A DNA stretch of 64,000 nt from Novosphingobium sp. PhB165 (GCF_004341845.1 NZ_SLVB01000001.1:186001-250000); one strand, 5' to 3'. Numbered from the stretch's first letter, positions 14,362 through 25,017 are shown. Made by a program: numbers and translations. The notes: generated by a model from the sequence alone, not told the origin.

Positions 14362-16668
14362 TCAGGCTTCGCCGGCGGGTTTCACGAAGCTGTCCAGCAC
14401 GCGCTTATGGCCGGACTGTTCGAAGTCGATCTCCAGCTTGTTGCCTTCCTGCCCGGCGACGGTGCCGTAGCCGAACTTTTCATGGAAGACGCGCGCGCCG
14501 ATGGCGATGTCGGTGCGTGGTTTGGCGGCAAAGCTGGCGGCGCTGCGGGTTGATTCGGCGATTCGACGCGGCTTTGGATCGTATTCCTGCGCCGAGGCCC
14601 GCTGCCAGCCGGGGCCGCGCGTCATTGTCCGCGCCGGCTGCGCGCGGGCAACATCAGCGAAGGGATCGCCATGTTCCGACCATTGCGCGCGCCAGAGCGA
14701 CGCGCCGCCGGACAGCGTGGTCTCGCTGTCGACATGATCGTCCGGCAGTTCGCCAATGAAGCGCGAGGGGATCGAACTGGTCCACTGGCCATAGATGCGG
14801 CGATTGGCGGCGTGGAGGATCGTGCACTTGCGCCGCGCGCGGGTAATCGCGACGTATGCGAGGCGCCGCTCTTCTTCGAGGCTGGCCAGCCCGCCTTCAT
14901 CCATCGCGCGCTGTGAGGGGAACACGCCTTCCTCCCAGCCGGGCAGGAACACGTTGTCGAACTCCAGTCCCTTGGCCGCGTGCATGGTCATGATCGTGAC
15001 CTTTTCCTCGTCCGAGGCCGCATCGTTGTCCATCACGAGGCTGACATGTTCGAGGAAGTCGCCCAGGCTCTCGTATTCTTCCATGGCGCGCGCGAGTTCG
15101 ACGAGGTTTTCGAGCCGGCCATTGGCCTCGGGCGTCTTTTCGGCCTGTAGCGCGTCGGTATAGCCGCTCTCGTCGAGCACGGTGCGCATCAGGTCGGCCG
15201 GGTTCTCCGTGCCCGCTACATCGCGCCAGCGTGCGAAATCGCGCATCAGTGAGAGGAACGTATTGCGCGCGCGGGCGGGCAGTTCGTCGGTATCGGCGAT
15301 CTCGATCGCGGCCATGGCGAGCGGAATGCCCCGCCGACGGGCCAGCGTATGCAGTGCTTCCAATGCCTTGGCGCCAAGGCCACGCTTTGGGGCATTGTAG
15401 ATGCGCTCGAAGGCAAGGTCGTCCGCCGGTTGCGCGATCACGCGCAGATAGGCGAGGGCGTCGCGAATCTCGGCGCGCTCATAGAAGCGGAAACCGCCGA
15501 TGATGCGGTACTTCATGCCGATCGAGATGAAACGGTCTTCGAACTCGCGCGTCTGGTACTGGGCGCGCACGAGGATGGCGATCTGGTCCAGCGCCGCGCC
15601 TTCGCGTTCGAGCCGCTCGATCTCGTCGCCCACGCGGCGGGCTTCTTCGGGCGCGTCCCAGACTCCGATCACGCGGACTTTCTCGCCGGGATGGCGTTCG
15701 GTCCACAGCGTCTTGCCAAGGCGCTGGCTGTTCTCGTTGATGAGGCCGGAGGCAGCAGCGAGGATCTGCGGCGTGGAGCGGTAATTCTGCTCCAGCCGGA
15801 TCACCTTCGCGCCCGGAAAATCCTTTTCGAACTTCAGGATATTGGCCACTTCGGCGCCGCGCCAGGAGTAGATCGACTGGTCGTCGTCACCCACCACGCA
15901 GATGTTCTTGCGCACTTGCGCGATCAGGCGGAGCCACAGGTACTGGACCTGATTGGTGTCCTGATACTCGTCGACCATCACGTACTTGAAGCGCTGCTGG
16001 TACTGTTCCAGCACCTCGCGGTTGGTGCGCAGGATGTTGAGCATGTGGAGCAGCAGGTCGCCGAAGTCGCAGGCGTTCAGCGTCTTCAGGCGGTCCTGAT
16101 AGAGCTGGTAGAACTTCTGCCCGCGCCCGTTGGCATAGGCCTCGCTCTCGCCCGCATCGAGATCGGCGGGGTTGAGGCCACGGTTCTTCCAGCGATCAAT
16201 GCAGCCGGCGAGCAGGCGTGCGGGCCAGCGCTTTTCGTCCAGTCCCTCTGCCTGAATCAATTGCTTGAGAAGGCGAAGCTGATCGTCGGTGTCGATGATC
16301 GTGTAATTGGGCTGAAGGCCTACAAGTTCGGCATGGCGACGCAGCATCTTCGCGGCGATCGCGTGGAAGGTGCCGAGCCAGGGCATGCCTTCGACAGCCG
16401 GGCCGATCAAGTGTCCCACGCGCTCGCGCATTTCGCGCGCGGCCTTGTTGGTGAACGTGACGCAGAGGATCTCGCTGGGCCAAGCCATCCGGCTGCGCAC
16501 CAGATGCGCGAGCCTGCGCGTGAGCGCGGCGGTCTTGCCCGTGCCCGCGCCTGCCAGCATCAGCACCGGCCCCTCGGTCGTCAGAACCGCCTCGCGCTGG
16601 GGCGGGTTCAGACCTTCGAGCAAAGGGTCGGAAGCGGCGTCAGGCAGGGAGGATTGCAGATCGTTCAC
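14362..16668 (-). CDS. uvrD: ATP-dependent DNA helicase, UvrD/PcrA type
   Basis: The 768-residue superfamily 1A helicase has Q motif LNPPQREAV, Walker A GAGTGKTAALT, Walker B VDEYQDTN, motif III GDDDQSIYSWRGA, motif IV QNYRS, motif V TMHAAKGLEFD and motif VI RRLAYVAITRAR. The C-terminal domain IGARVFHEKFGYGTV resembles the Tudor-like tail of PcrA/UvrD. It unwinds DNA in nucleotide excision and mismatch repair. The GTG at 16668 (VNDLQ) is chosen because the 12 residues before it look unlike family members. Confidence 0.93.
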   Translation of the reverse strand: MNDLQSSLPDAASDPLLEGLNPPQREAVLTTEGPVLMLAGAGTGKTAALTRRLAHLVRSRMAWPSEILCVTFTNKAAREMRERVGHLIGPAVEGMPWLGTFHAIAAKMLRRHAELVGLQPNYTIIDTDDQLRLLKQLIQAEGLDEKRWPARLLAGCIDRWKNRGLNPADLDAGESEAYANGRGQKFYQLYQDRLKTLNACDFGDLLLHMLNILRTNREVLEQYQQRFKYVMVDEYQDTNQVQYLWLRLIAQVRKNICVVGDDDQSIYSWRGAEVANILKFEKDFPGAKVIRLEQNYRSTPQILAAASGLINENSQRLGKTLWTERHPGEKVRVIGVWDAPEEARRVGDEIERLEREGAALDQIAILVRAQYQTREFEDRFISIGMKYRIIGGFRFYERAEIRDALAYLRVIAQPADDLAFERIYNAPKRGLGAKALEALHTLARRRGIPLAMAAIEIADTDELPARARNTFLSLMRDFARWRDVAGTENPADLMRTVLDESGYTDALQAEKTPEANGRLENLVELARAMEEYESLGDFLEHVSLVMDNDAASDEEKVTIMTMHAAKGLEFDNVFLPGWEEGVFPSQRAMDEGGLASLEEERRLAYVAITRARRKCTILHAANRRIYGQWTSSIPSRFIGELPDDHVDSETTLSGGASLWRAQWSEHGDPFADVARAQPARTMTRGPGWQRASAQEYDPKPRRIAESTRSAASFAAKPRTDIAIGARVFHEKFGYGTVAGQEGNKLEIDFEQSGHKRVLDSFVKPAGEA

Positions 16669-16793
16669 CCGTGAACATCTAGGGAACGGGGCATCGCGGC
16701 GCAAGGCCGCTTCACCGCATCACAGGAACAATCCCCGGCGCGGGGCGTCGGTTTGTCATCAACGGCCATAACGACCAACAGGAGAGTGAAGCC

Positions 16794-17396
16794 ATGCGAA
16801 CCCTTCTATTTGCCGGCGCCGCCGCGCTTTCGGTCGCGGCACTGTCCGGCCCCACCTTCGCCCAGAGCACAGTCGGTGATCCGACGCCCGATGCCCCGCC
16901 ATCGCCCGCAGCGCCTGCCAGTTCCGGACCGATGACGGCGGATCAGAAAGCCCAGTACGATTCGTGGCCCGCCGACATGCGGGCGGACTACGATAGCTGG
17001 TCTCCCGAATATCAGGCCTATTTCTGGCATCTTACCGGCGAGCAGCAGCGCGGTTACTGGGCGCTGACGCCCGACCAGCGCGGACAGATCTACAAGATGA
17101 GCCCCCAGCAGCAACAGGTCGCGTGGAACGCAGTGAATCAGCAACTCGCCGGTCAGACACCCTCGACGCCGACGGCGCAGGCCAACCCTCCGGGGGAGGG
17201 CATGCCGACGACCGGCGTGCCCGATCCGAAGGTCGCCGCGCAGACGGTGCCGCCGGCGATGCCGGCCGACGAGAACTATCAGGGCGGGCCCTACAAGGGG
17301 GCGCTCACACCGCCGCCGGCAACGGCGATGAACAAGAGCTATCCGTTCTGTAGCAAGACAGTGAAGGACAACTGCCGCAACCGCGGCGGCGTCTGA
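16794..17396 (+). CDS. Exported hypothetical protein with C-terminal Cys pair
   Basis: A 200-residue secreted protein: signal peptide ending in PTFAQ, a Pro/Ala linker, then a Trp/Tyr/Gln-rich core. In the core the pattern YDSWPADMRADYDSW / EYQAYFWHLTGEQQ / GYWALTPDQRGQI recurs every 15-20 residues. A Pro-rich stretch follows. It ends with FCSKTVKDNCRN, where two Cys are seven residues apart; a similar motif ends the next gene's core. I see it as a sphingomonad cell-envelope protein of unknown function. A GGAG-type ribosome site (ACAGGAGAG) precedes the ATG. Confidence 0.75.
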   Translation: MRTLLFAGAAALSVAALSGPTFAQSTVGDPTPDAPPSPAAPASSGPMTADQKAQYDSWPADMRADYDSWSPEYQAYFWHLTGEQQRGYWALTPDQRGQIYKMSPQQQQVAWNAVNQQLAGQTPSTPTAQANPPGEGMPTTGVPDPKVAAQTVPPAMPADENYQGGPYKGALTPPPATAMNKSYPFCSKTVKDNCRNRGGV

Positions 17397-17486
17397 TTTA
17401 CAGAGAAAAAGTATGGATGGGAACCAAGGCCCGCCCGGTGTATTTCACCGGGCGGACGGACTCGTCCCGTTGAAGGAGAAATCCGG

Positions 17487-17744
17487 ATGTCTCGCTACTT
17501 GCTCATACTTGCTGCTGCTGCCGTCGCAGCGCCTCTTGGTTCGGCTGCGATGGCGGCGGATCCCCCGCAGAAGGCCGATGTAACCGCGCGTGACAGCCGT
17601 GGTCGGCCCACCGAGGTCTCAATCGATGGTACGACCTACAAGGTCTGCTCGGCGACGATCAAGGACAGCTGCATCAATCCGAGTCAGATCGGCGTCAAGC
17701 GCGACGCTACCCGCAGCAAGTCCACCAGCCACAAGAAGAAGTAA
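17487..17744 (+). CDS. Small exported protein sharing the C-x6-C motif of its neighbour
   Basis: An 85-residue protein with a signal peptide (LLILAAAAVAAPLGSAAMAA), a short domain containing VCSATIKDSCINP, and a Lys/Ser-rich basic tail. The CSxT[V/I]KD[N/S]C core is shared with the C-terminus of the protein encoded at 16794, so the two are probably related secreted modules. An imperfect hairpin lies between the genes at 17431-17456. GAAGGAGAAA upstream is a good ribosome site. Function is unknown. Confidence 0.7.
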   Translation: MSRYLLILAAAAVAAPLGSAAMAADPPQKADVTARDSRGRPTEVSIDGTTYKVCSATIKDSCINPSQIGVKRDATRSKSTSHKKK

Positions 17745-17747
17745 CGA

Positions 17748-18320
17748 TCAGGGGGCGCGGCGCAGAAAATGCAGCCGCGCCTTGCCTACGTCGCGCGTTG
17801 ATTCGATCTCGAATCCCCGGATCGAGACGGCTTCGTCGCGCCCTGTTTCCAGGCTGATCCAGGTCTGCTCGCCGATCCAGCCGAGCCGCGCCAGCTTGTC
17901 TATGGCGACGGCGCCCGCCCCCGTGTCGTAAGGCGGATCCAGCAGCACGAGGTCCAGCGTGTCTTTCGCCGGACCCAGTGACAGCACCGAACTCGCCCGC
18001 ACATCGCATTGGGCCTGCGCGCGCAAGTTGGCGATATTGGCGCGAATTGCGCGGATCGCTCCCGCGTCCTGATCGACGAAGAGGCAGTGTGCCGCCCCGC
18101 GTGAAAGCGCTTCGAGCCCCAGCGCCCCCGATCCCGCGAAGAAATCGGCCACTTTCAGCCCCTCGAACGTGCCGAGACGGCTTGCCAGCATCGAGAACAG
18201 CGTCTCGCGCGTGCGGTCCGCCGTCGGGCGCGTAGTGTCGCCCTCGGGCGTCACCAGCTTGCGTCCCCGCCATTCGCCCGCGACGATCCGAAGGCCGGTC
18301 TTTGCGACGGGTGCCTTCAC
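17748..18320 (-). CDS. rsmD: 16S rRNA (guanine(966)-N2)-methyltransferase RsmD
   Basis: A 190-residue SAM-dependent methyltransferase with the RsmD signature GLRIVAGEWRGRKL at the N-terminus, RPTADRTRETLFSML, motif I DFFAGSGALGLEALSRGA and the catalytic DPPYD. It methylates N2 of G966 in 16S rRNA during 30S assembly. The GTG at 18320 lies in a GTGA overlap with the stop of the upstream pseudouridine synthase gene, so the two rRNA modification genes are translationally coupled. Confidence 0.92.
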   Translation of the reverse strand: MKAPVAKTGLRIVAGEWRGRKLVTPEGDTTRPTADRTRETLFSMLASRLGTFEGLKVADFFAGSGALGLEALSRGAAHCLFVDQDAGAIRAIRANIANLRAQAQCDVRASSVLSLGPAKDTLDLVLLDPPYDTGAGAVAIDKLARLGWIGEQTWISLETGRDEAVSIRGFEIESTRDVGKARLHFLRRAP

Positions 18321-19873
18321 GACTTGTCGACCGGCAGCGTCTTGCGGAAGTTTTCCAGATCGCGCTGGGATATCTCGATGACCATGCCCTTGGGCAGGTC
18401 GAGCAGGCGGATCGGACCGTACGACGTGCGAATCAGGCGGCTGACCTGAAGGCCGAGATGTTCGAGGACACGGCGGACTTCGCGGTTCTTGCCTTCGGTC
18501 AGCGTCATTTCGATCCACTGGTTGCGCCCGGTGCGGCGCTCCATGTTGGCGTCGATCTTGCCGTAGATCACGCCGTCGACCTCGATACCTTCAATCAGGT
18601 CTTCAAGCTGCGCTTGCGAGATGTCGCCGAAGGTGCGGGCGCGATAGGTCCGCGGCACGCCGGTGGCAGGCAGTTCCAGCCTGCGCTTGAACTCGCCATC
18701 GTTGGTGAGCAGCAGCAGCCCTTCGGTATTGAGATCGAGGCGGCCGATCGGCATCACGCGGCCCGCGCCTTCAGGCAGGGCATTGCGCAGCGCGGTGTAG
18801 ATCGTCGGGCGCCCGGCGGGATCGCGCTCGGCTGTCAGGAGACCGGCGGGCTTGTGGAAGGCGAAGAGGCGGGTTTCCTCAGCGTCCTTCACCGGATTGC
18901 CGTCGACCGTGACGCCGCGCAGATTGGCGAGCACGGTGGAGGGGGTCTCGATGACCTCGTCGCCCAGTTTCACGCGGCCTTCGATGATCAGGCGCTCCGC
19001 CTCGCGGCGGCTGGCGATGCCTGCTCGGGCGAGCAGCTTGGCGATGCGTTCGCCTTCGCGGACGGGCATGCCGGGAGTCTTGGCCGTGGGCGCAGCCGCG
19101 CGCGGAGCGGCGGATACGGGGCGAGGCGGGCGAGGGCGCCGCTCATCGCGATATCGGTCGCCGGAGGGGCGTTCGTCCCGATAGCGGTCGCCTCTGGGGC
19201 GATCGTCGCTTCGGTATGCGCCGGGCTTGCGGTCGCCGAAACGGCGTTCGCCGCCTTCACGTTCACCGGAGCGACTGCCGGACGGCTTGGTTCCGAACGA
19301 CAGGGCGTCATCGGGCCTGCGCGGACCACGGCCGTATACAGGCCTGTCGCTGCGGGGGGCATCGCTGCGTGGGCCGTTGCTGCGAGGATTCTCGCTGCGA
19401 GGTCCGTTATTGCGGGGATTATCGCTGCGGCCGCGTTCGCCGCGAGGGAAGCCATCGCGCGGGGCGCCGCCGCTGCGGCCGTCACCACGTTCGCCGCCGC
19501 GGCTGCCGCTGCGGCCACCACTGCGACCACCACCGTTGTCGTCGCGACTGCGGTTATAGCGGTCGCCGCTAGGACGATCGTCGCTCCGGTATTCGCCGGA
19601 TTTCCGTTCACCAAACGTGCGCTCACGGGCCTTGTCGCCAAAGGACTTGCCCTCGGCAGGTTTGCGCGGGCCGCGACCGAATTGGGGCCGATCGCCACGG
19701 GGAGCATCGCCGCGCCGGTTCTCGCTGCGGGGGCCATCACTGCGTGGGCCATCGCTACGGGGGCCATTGCTGCGGGAACCGGCGCCACCGCCACGTTCGC
19801 CACGGGGAGAGCCATCGCGCGAACCGCCGCCGCCACGCTTCGGGCCGCCGGATTTAAAAGGAGGTTTGGACAT
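18317..19873 (-). CDS. rluB: RluB-type pseudouridine synthase with long disordered N-terminus
   Basis: The 518-residue protein has two parts. Residues 1 to about 260 are low-complexity, rich in Arg, Gly, Asp, Ser and Pro, with runs of NGPRSDGPRSE-like and GDRYRDERPSG-like repeats. An S4 RNA-binding domain follows (ERIAKLLARAGIASRREAERLI), then the RsuA/RluB catalytic domain with GRLDLNTEGLLLLTNDG, where Asp of RLDLNT is the catalytic residue. It converts uridine near position 2605 of 23S rRNA in the founding family. The extension is much longer than in E. coli RluB and may bind RNA or drive condensation. It is coupled to rsmD. Confidence 0.9.
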   Translation of the reverse strand: MSKPPFKSGGPKRGGGGSRDGSPRGERGGGAGSRSNGPRSDGPRSDGPRSENRRGDAPRGDRPQFGRGPRKPAEGKSFGDKARERTFGERKSGEYRSDDRPSGDRYNRSRDDNGGGRSGGRSGSRGGERGDGRSGGAPRDGFPRGERGRSDNPRNNGPRSENPRSNGPRSDAPRSDRPVYGRGPRRPDDALSFGTKPSGSRSGEREGGERRFGDRKPGAYRSDDRPRGDRYRDERPSGDRYRDERRPRPPRPVSAAPRAAAPTAKTPGMPVREGERIAKLLARAGIASRREAERLIIEGRVKLGDEVIETPSTVLANLRGVTVDGNPVKDAEETRLFAFHKPAGLLTAERDPAGRPTIYTALRNALPEGAGRVMPIGRLDLNTEGLLLLTNDGEFKRRLELPATGVPRTYRARTFGDISQAQLEDLIEGIEVDGVIYGKIDANMERRTGRNQWIEMTLTEGKNREVRRVLEHLGLQVSRLIRTSYGPIRLLDLPKGMVIEISQRDLENFRKTLPVDKS

Positions 19874-19972
19874 TCGCCCGCCCATACCTGTTGATCGTCA
19901 CTTCATCCAGCCTTCCCTTCGGCCAAGTGCGCGCTAGGTTGCTGCAGGATCGCATTTTGGAGGGATTACAGC

Positions 19973-21307
19973 GTGGACGCCCATAGTATCGAACAGCGTC
20001 GCGGCGTCTGGGATTCCGTCAAACCCTATTTCGAGAAAGAATCGCTCGCCGCATTCGCGCTGGGGCTCTCGTCGGGCTTCCCTTATGCGATGATCGGCGC
20101 AACGCTGACGACGCGGCTGGCGCAGGACGGAATCGACAAGAAAACCGTCACCGCCTTCACGCTCGCGTTCCTCGTCTACAATCTCAAGATCTTCTGGGCC
20201 TGGATCATCGACGGCGTGCGCCTGCCGGTAATCGGTGGTCTGGGCCAGCGTGTCTCGTGGATGCTGGTCTGCGGCGTTCTGGTGATCGCGGCGGTGCTCA
20301 ACCTTGCGTTCGTCCAGCCGCTGCCCAATGCCATGGCCGCGACCGTGATCGCCGCCGTGCTGGTAGGCGCGGCGGGCGCCAGCTTCGACATCGTGATCGA
20401 TGCTTACCGGATCGAGACGCTCAAGCCATACCAGCTCGGCACCGGCTCGGGCATGAGCCAGTATGGCTGGCGCATCGGTTCGGCCGGGGCGGGCGCGCTG
20501 GCGCTGGTTGTCTCGGCACGCCATGGCTGGAGCGCCGGATATGCGGTCTGCGCCCTGTTCGCACTGCCGGCGATGCTGACCGCGGTGCTTCTGGGTGAAC
20601 CAGCACGCCGCAAGGTGGTCGTCCAGAAGCGCGGCGTCGTCGAAGTCTGGAGCTCGATCGCCGGGCCTTTCGCCGAGTTTTTCCGCCGCAACGGCGCGTG
20701 GCTGGTGCTGACCTTCATCCTCGTCCACAAGATCGGTGACACGCTGGCGAACCTGACCTTCCGCCTGCTGTTCGATGACCTTGGCTTCTCGAATGACGAA
20801 ATCGCGCTCTACGATGTCGGGCTCGGTTTCTGGGCCTATCTGATCGGCGTGTTCATCGGCGGCGTGGCTTTCGCCAAGATGGGCCTGAAGCGATCGGTCA
20901 TGCTTTCGCTGGTGCTGATGGGCTTCTCCAACCTCAGCTTTGCGGCGCTGGCGGCGGCCGGACATAGCAATTGGGGCATGGCCGGGGCGATCGGCTTCGA
21001 GAACATTTCGTCGGGCTTCGGCGGCGTCGTCGTGATCGCTTACTTCTCGGCGCTCTGCGACCTTCGCTTCACCGCCGCGCAATATGCGCTGATCTCGGCA
21101 GGTGCGAGCGTGGTGGGCCGGTTCCTCACCGGCACCACGGCGGGCGCGATGATCGAGACCTTCGGCTACGTGAACTTCTATCTGCTCACGACCGTCGCAT
21201 CGCTGCCCGGCATGGTGATCTTCTGGTGGATGTGCCGCACCGGACTGGTCGATCAGGCAATGGGCACGGCAGGCGAAGACGTTGCCGAGCTGGAGGCGGA
21301 CGCCTGA
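19973..21307 (+). CDS. ampG: MFS permease, AmpG-like (muropeptide transporter)
   Basis: This 444-residue protein has about 12 to 14 hydrophobic helices. It carries the AmpG-type N-terminal helix LALGLSSGFPYAMIGATLTTRL-like pattern (around residues 28-50), ARIETLKPYQ-like loop EAYRIE, and GSGMSQYGWRIG. AmpG imports anhydro-muropeptides for cell-wall recycling and can feed AmpC beta-lactamase induction. No ampR or ampC is nearby, so the role is from the family. It starts at a GTG after GGAGGGATTACAGC. Confidence 0.8.
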   Translation: MDAHSIEQRRGVWDSVKPYFEKESLAAFALGLSSGFPYAMIGATLTTRLAQDGIDKKTVTAFTLAFLVYNLKIFWAWIIDGVRLPVIGGLGQRVSWMLVCGVLVIAAVLNLAFVQPLPNAMAATVIAAVLVGAAGASFDIVIDAYRIETLKPYQLGTGSGMSQYGWRIGSAGAGALALVVSARHGWSAGYAVCALFALPAMLTAVLLGEPARRKVVVQKRGVVEVWSSIAGPFAEFFRRNGAWLVLTFILVHKIGDTLANLTFRLLFDDLGFSNDEIALYDVGLGFWAYLIGVFIGGVAFAKMGLKRSVMLSLVLMGFSNLSFAALAAAGHSNWGMAGAIGFENISSGFGGVVVIAYFSALCDLRFTAAQYALISAGASVVGRFLTGTTAGAMIETFGYVNFYLLTTVASLPGMVIFWWMCRTGLVDQAMGTAGEDVAELEADA

Positions 21308-21311
21308 GCAG

Positions 21312-22607
21312 TTAGTCCGGGATCTCGTCGTTGGCGCGCAGCACTTCACCAGAGAGGTAAAGCGAACCGGCGATGAGTACCGGCAGGCCGTCCTCCGGCA
21401 AGGCGGCCAGCGCCTCTTCCACGCTGCCTGCGGCCAGAGCGGAGGGGCCGAAACTGGTGGGACCGTGGCAGTCCTGACCCGGCACCGGCACTGCATGGAT
21501 ACTGACGATGGAGTCGCGGAGCGGCCCGTTGAGCGCGCGCGGGTCCTTGTTCGCCAGCATGCCGATCACGAGATGCAGTCGCTGTCCCGCGAAATGGCGG
21601 GCGATGGCAAGCCCCGCGTCGGGGTTGTGCCCACCGTCCAGCCAGACCGCTCGCGCACCGGCATGGCGCGTCAGCGGGCCTTGCGAGAGCAATTGCAGGC
21701 GGGCGGGCCAGCGCGCGGCGCGGATGCCGTCCGCCATGGCCTCAGCGGAGACGGTCACCCGGTCCTGATGCCTAAGCATGGCCACGGCGAGCGCTGCGTT
21801 TTCGGCCTGATGCGTGCCGGGCAGGCTGGGCAGGGGCAGGGTGAGTTCGCCGTGTCGGTCCGAATATTCGATCACGTCGCCCACGCTGGCATCCCAATCG
21901 CGCCCGCGCATGTGCAGCGGGGCACCGGCGGTGAGGGCGGCACGCTCGATTTCGAGTTCGGCGCTTTCCGGATAGGCCAGCGTGATGACGGGTGCGGGGC
22001 TGCGGACGATGCCGGCTTTCTCGAAAGCGATGCGGGCGAGCGGCTCTTCGGGCGCGCCGTCCTCGGGCCGCAACAGGAAGGCCTCGTGATCGATGCCGAG
22101 CGTGACAATGCCGCAGGCCGCCGGATGTTCGAGGACATTGGTGGCGTCGAGACGGCCGCCGAGGCCCACCTCGATCACGCAGGCGTCGGCAGGCTCGCGC
22201 GCGAAGGCGAGGAAGATCGCTGCCGTCGTCACTTCGAAGAAGCTGGGCTGAAGGTCTTCGCCAGCGTCGAGCACTTCGGCCAGCAGGTCGGCCAGCATGG
22301 CGTCGGAGATCAGCTTGCCGCCGAGCCGGATGCGCTCGTTGTAGCGCACCAGATGCGGCTTGGTGGCGGAATGGACCTTCAGGCCCTGTGCCTCCAGCAT
22401 GAAGCGCAGATAAGCGCAGGTCGAGCCTTTGCCATTGGTGCCGGCGACATGGAACGTGGGCGGCAGGCGCTTCTGCGGATTGCCCAGCCGTTCGAGCAGG
22501 GTGTGGATCGTCTCCAGCCCGAAGCGCCCTTGCGGAAGCGAAAGCGCGGCGAGTCGGTCAAGCTGGGCCTGAACGCGCGGGTCTTCGGAAACGGCGAAGT
22601 CTTTCAT
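21312..22607 (-). CDS. folC: Bifunctional folylpolyglutamate synthase / dihydrofolate synthase
   Basis: A 431-residue Mur-ligase-like enzyme with the FolC P-loop GTNGKGSTCAYL (around residue 45), TKPHLVRYNERI, and the DATN motif in GLGGRLDATNVLEHP. It adds glutamate to dihydropteroate and to folates, in the cytoplasm. It follows trpA on the same strand after 102 nt; in many alphaproteobacteria accD stands between these two. The ATG at 22607 (MKDFAVSED) fits family starts. Confidence 0.93.
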   Translation of the reverse strand: MKDFAVSEDPRVQAQLDRLAALSLPQGRFGLETIHTLLERLGNPQKRLPPTFHVAGTNGKGSTCAYLRFMLEAQGLKVHSATKPHLVRYNERIRLGGKLISDAMLADLLAEVLDAGEDLQPSFFEVTTAAIFLAFAREPADACVIEVGLGGRLDATNVLEHPAACGIVTLGIDHEAFLLRPEDGAPEEPLARIAFEKAGIVRSPAPVITLAYPESAELEIERAALTAGAPLHMRGRDWDASVGDVIEYSDRHGELTLPLPSLPGTHQAENAALAVAMLRHQDRVTVSAEAMADGIRAARWPARLQLLSQGPLTRHAGARAVWLDGGHNPDAGLAIARHFAGQRLHLVIGMLANKDPRALNGPLRDSIVSIHAVPVPGQDCHGPTSFGPSALAAGSVEEALAALPEDGLPVLIAGSLYLSGEVLRANDEIPD

Positions 22608-22709
22608 GGCACCCGTCCGGAAAAGCACATCGCGGCAAGCCTTGGCGGCCGCCGCGATGCACGGATTGCGTCGTCGTCACGCGTTGCGCAATGACGAAAT
22701 TAAGTGGGA

Positions 22710-23486
22710 TCAGCGCGCGGCGTGGACTGCCTCAGCCAGCGCCGAGGTCAGCGCGCGCAAATGCGCCGGTGCTTCGGCGCCGTGCTGCTTGACCAGATCG
22801 ACCAGCGCCGAGCCTACCACCACGCCGTCCGCCACTTTGGCGATCGCGCTGGCCTGCTCGGGCGTGCGGACGCCGAAGCCGACCGCGACGGGGATCGAAC
22901 TGGCGGCCTTGAGCCTGGCCACGGCATCCTCGATCGAGCCTTGCGCGGCCTGCTGCATGCCGGTCACACCCGCAACCGAGACGTAGTAGAGGAAGCCCGA
23001 GGAGCCTTCGAGCACGGCGGGAAGCCGCGCGGCGTCGGTGGTGGGCGTGGCGAGGCGGATCAGCGAAACGCTCTTTTCGCGCAGGGCAGGGCCGAGTTCG
23101 GCGTCTTCCTCGGGCGGAATGTCGACGCAGATCACGCCGTCGACGCCGGCCTTCGCGCATTCGTCCGCGAACCAGTCGGCGCCGCGCGCGATCATCGGGT
23201 TGGCGTAGCCCATCAGCACCAGTGGCACCTGCGGATGACGGGTGCGGAATTCGCTGGCCATGCGGAAGATATCGGCGGTCCGGGTGCCGGCATCGAGGCT
23301 GCGGATGTTCGCTTCCTGGATCGCCGGGCCGTCGGCCATGGGATCGGTGAAGGGCATGCCGAGTTCGATCACATCGGCGCCACCTTCGACGAGCGCGTCG
23401 AGATTGGCGGCGGTGTCACCGTCCCCCCCGGTGATGAAGCAGACGAGTGCCGGGCCTTTGGCGAATGCGGTTTCGAAGCGGGTCAT
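22710..23486 (-). CDS. trpA: Tryptophan synthase alpha subunit
   Basis: A 258-residue TIM-barrel protein with the catalytic Glu in VIELGMPFTDPMADGP, the second catalytic acid in ICVDIPPEED, and YYVSVAGVTG of loop 6. It cleaves indole-3-glycerol phosphate and passes indole to TrpB. It begins 2 nt after the trpB stop, as expected for a coupled pair. Confidence 0.97.
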   Translation of the reverse strand: MTRFETAFAKGPALVCFITGGDGDTAANLDALVEGGADVIELGMPFTDPMADGPAIQEANIRSLDAGTRTADIFRMASEFRTRHPQVPLVLMGYANPMIARGADWFADECAKAGVDGVICVDIPPEEDAELGPALREKSVSLIRLATPTTDAARLPAVLEGSSGFLYYVSVAGVTGMQQAAQGSIEDAVARLKAASSIPVAVGFGVRTPEQASAIAKVADGVVVGSALVDLVKQHGAEAPAHLRALTSALAEAVHAAR

Positions 23487-23488
23487 GC

Positions 23489-24730
<1,242 letters not shown>

Positions 24731-24884
24731 GATCCGGCCGATTGGCAGAGCCGCGCGGCCAAGTCCAGCGCGCTTTGTCGGTTCGGGGATGTTCCGCGCC
24801 GTTCTGCGCGCTTCAGACCTTGCATGGGGACGGTCGGCCCGTTTTCAATTGCAAATCATGCAACTATGCAAACGCTATTAGCAA

Positions 24885-24890
24885 TATAAT
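24885..24890 (+). promoter_or_regulatory. Possible -10 element for the small outer-membrane protein gene
   Basis: A perfect TATAAT lies 127 nt before the ATG at 25018. No good -35 stands 16-18 nt upstream, but the sequence before it has three TGCAA copies spaced 8-9 nt, which could be an activator site. The assignment is tentative. Confidence 0.35.
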
Positions 24891-25017
24891 GTCTGTAAGT
24901 GGCAGTTTCATGACGTTTCCGGGCAATTATGAATTATTTTGTTCATCCGGGCGAAAGGATGGGGGGCGCAGCGGGTCCTTCCCCGGTGAGGGCCGGGGGA
25001 AAATTTGGAGAAAAAAC

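Noticed and set aside
15349-16674. 441-codon plus-strand frame over the UvrD/PcrA gene
   Set aside because: Complementary shadow of a gene with all superfamily 1 motifs; no domain of its own.
18302-19894. 530-codon plus-strand frame over the RluB-type gene
   Set aside because: Its Ala/Gly/Thr-rich runs are the complement of the Arg/Gly/Asp repeats; no start signal and no domain.
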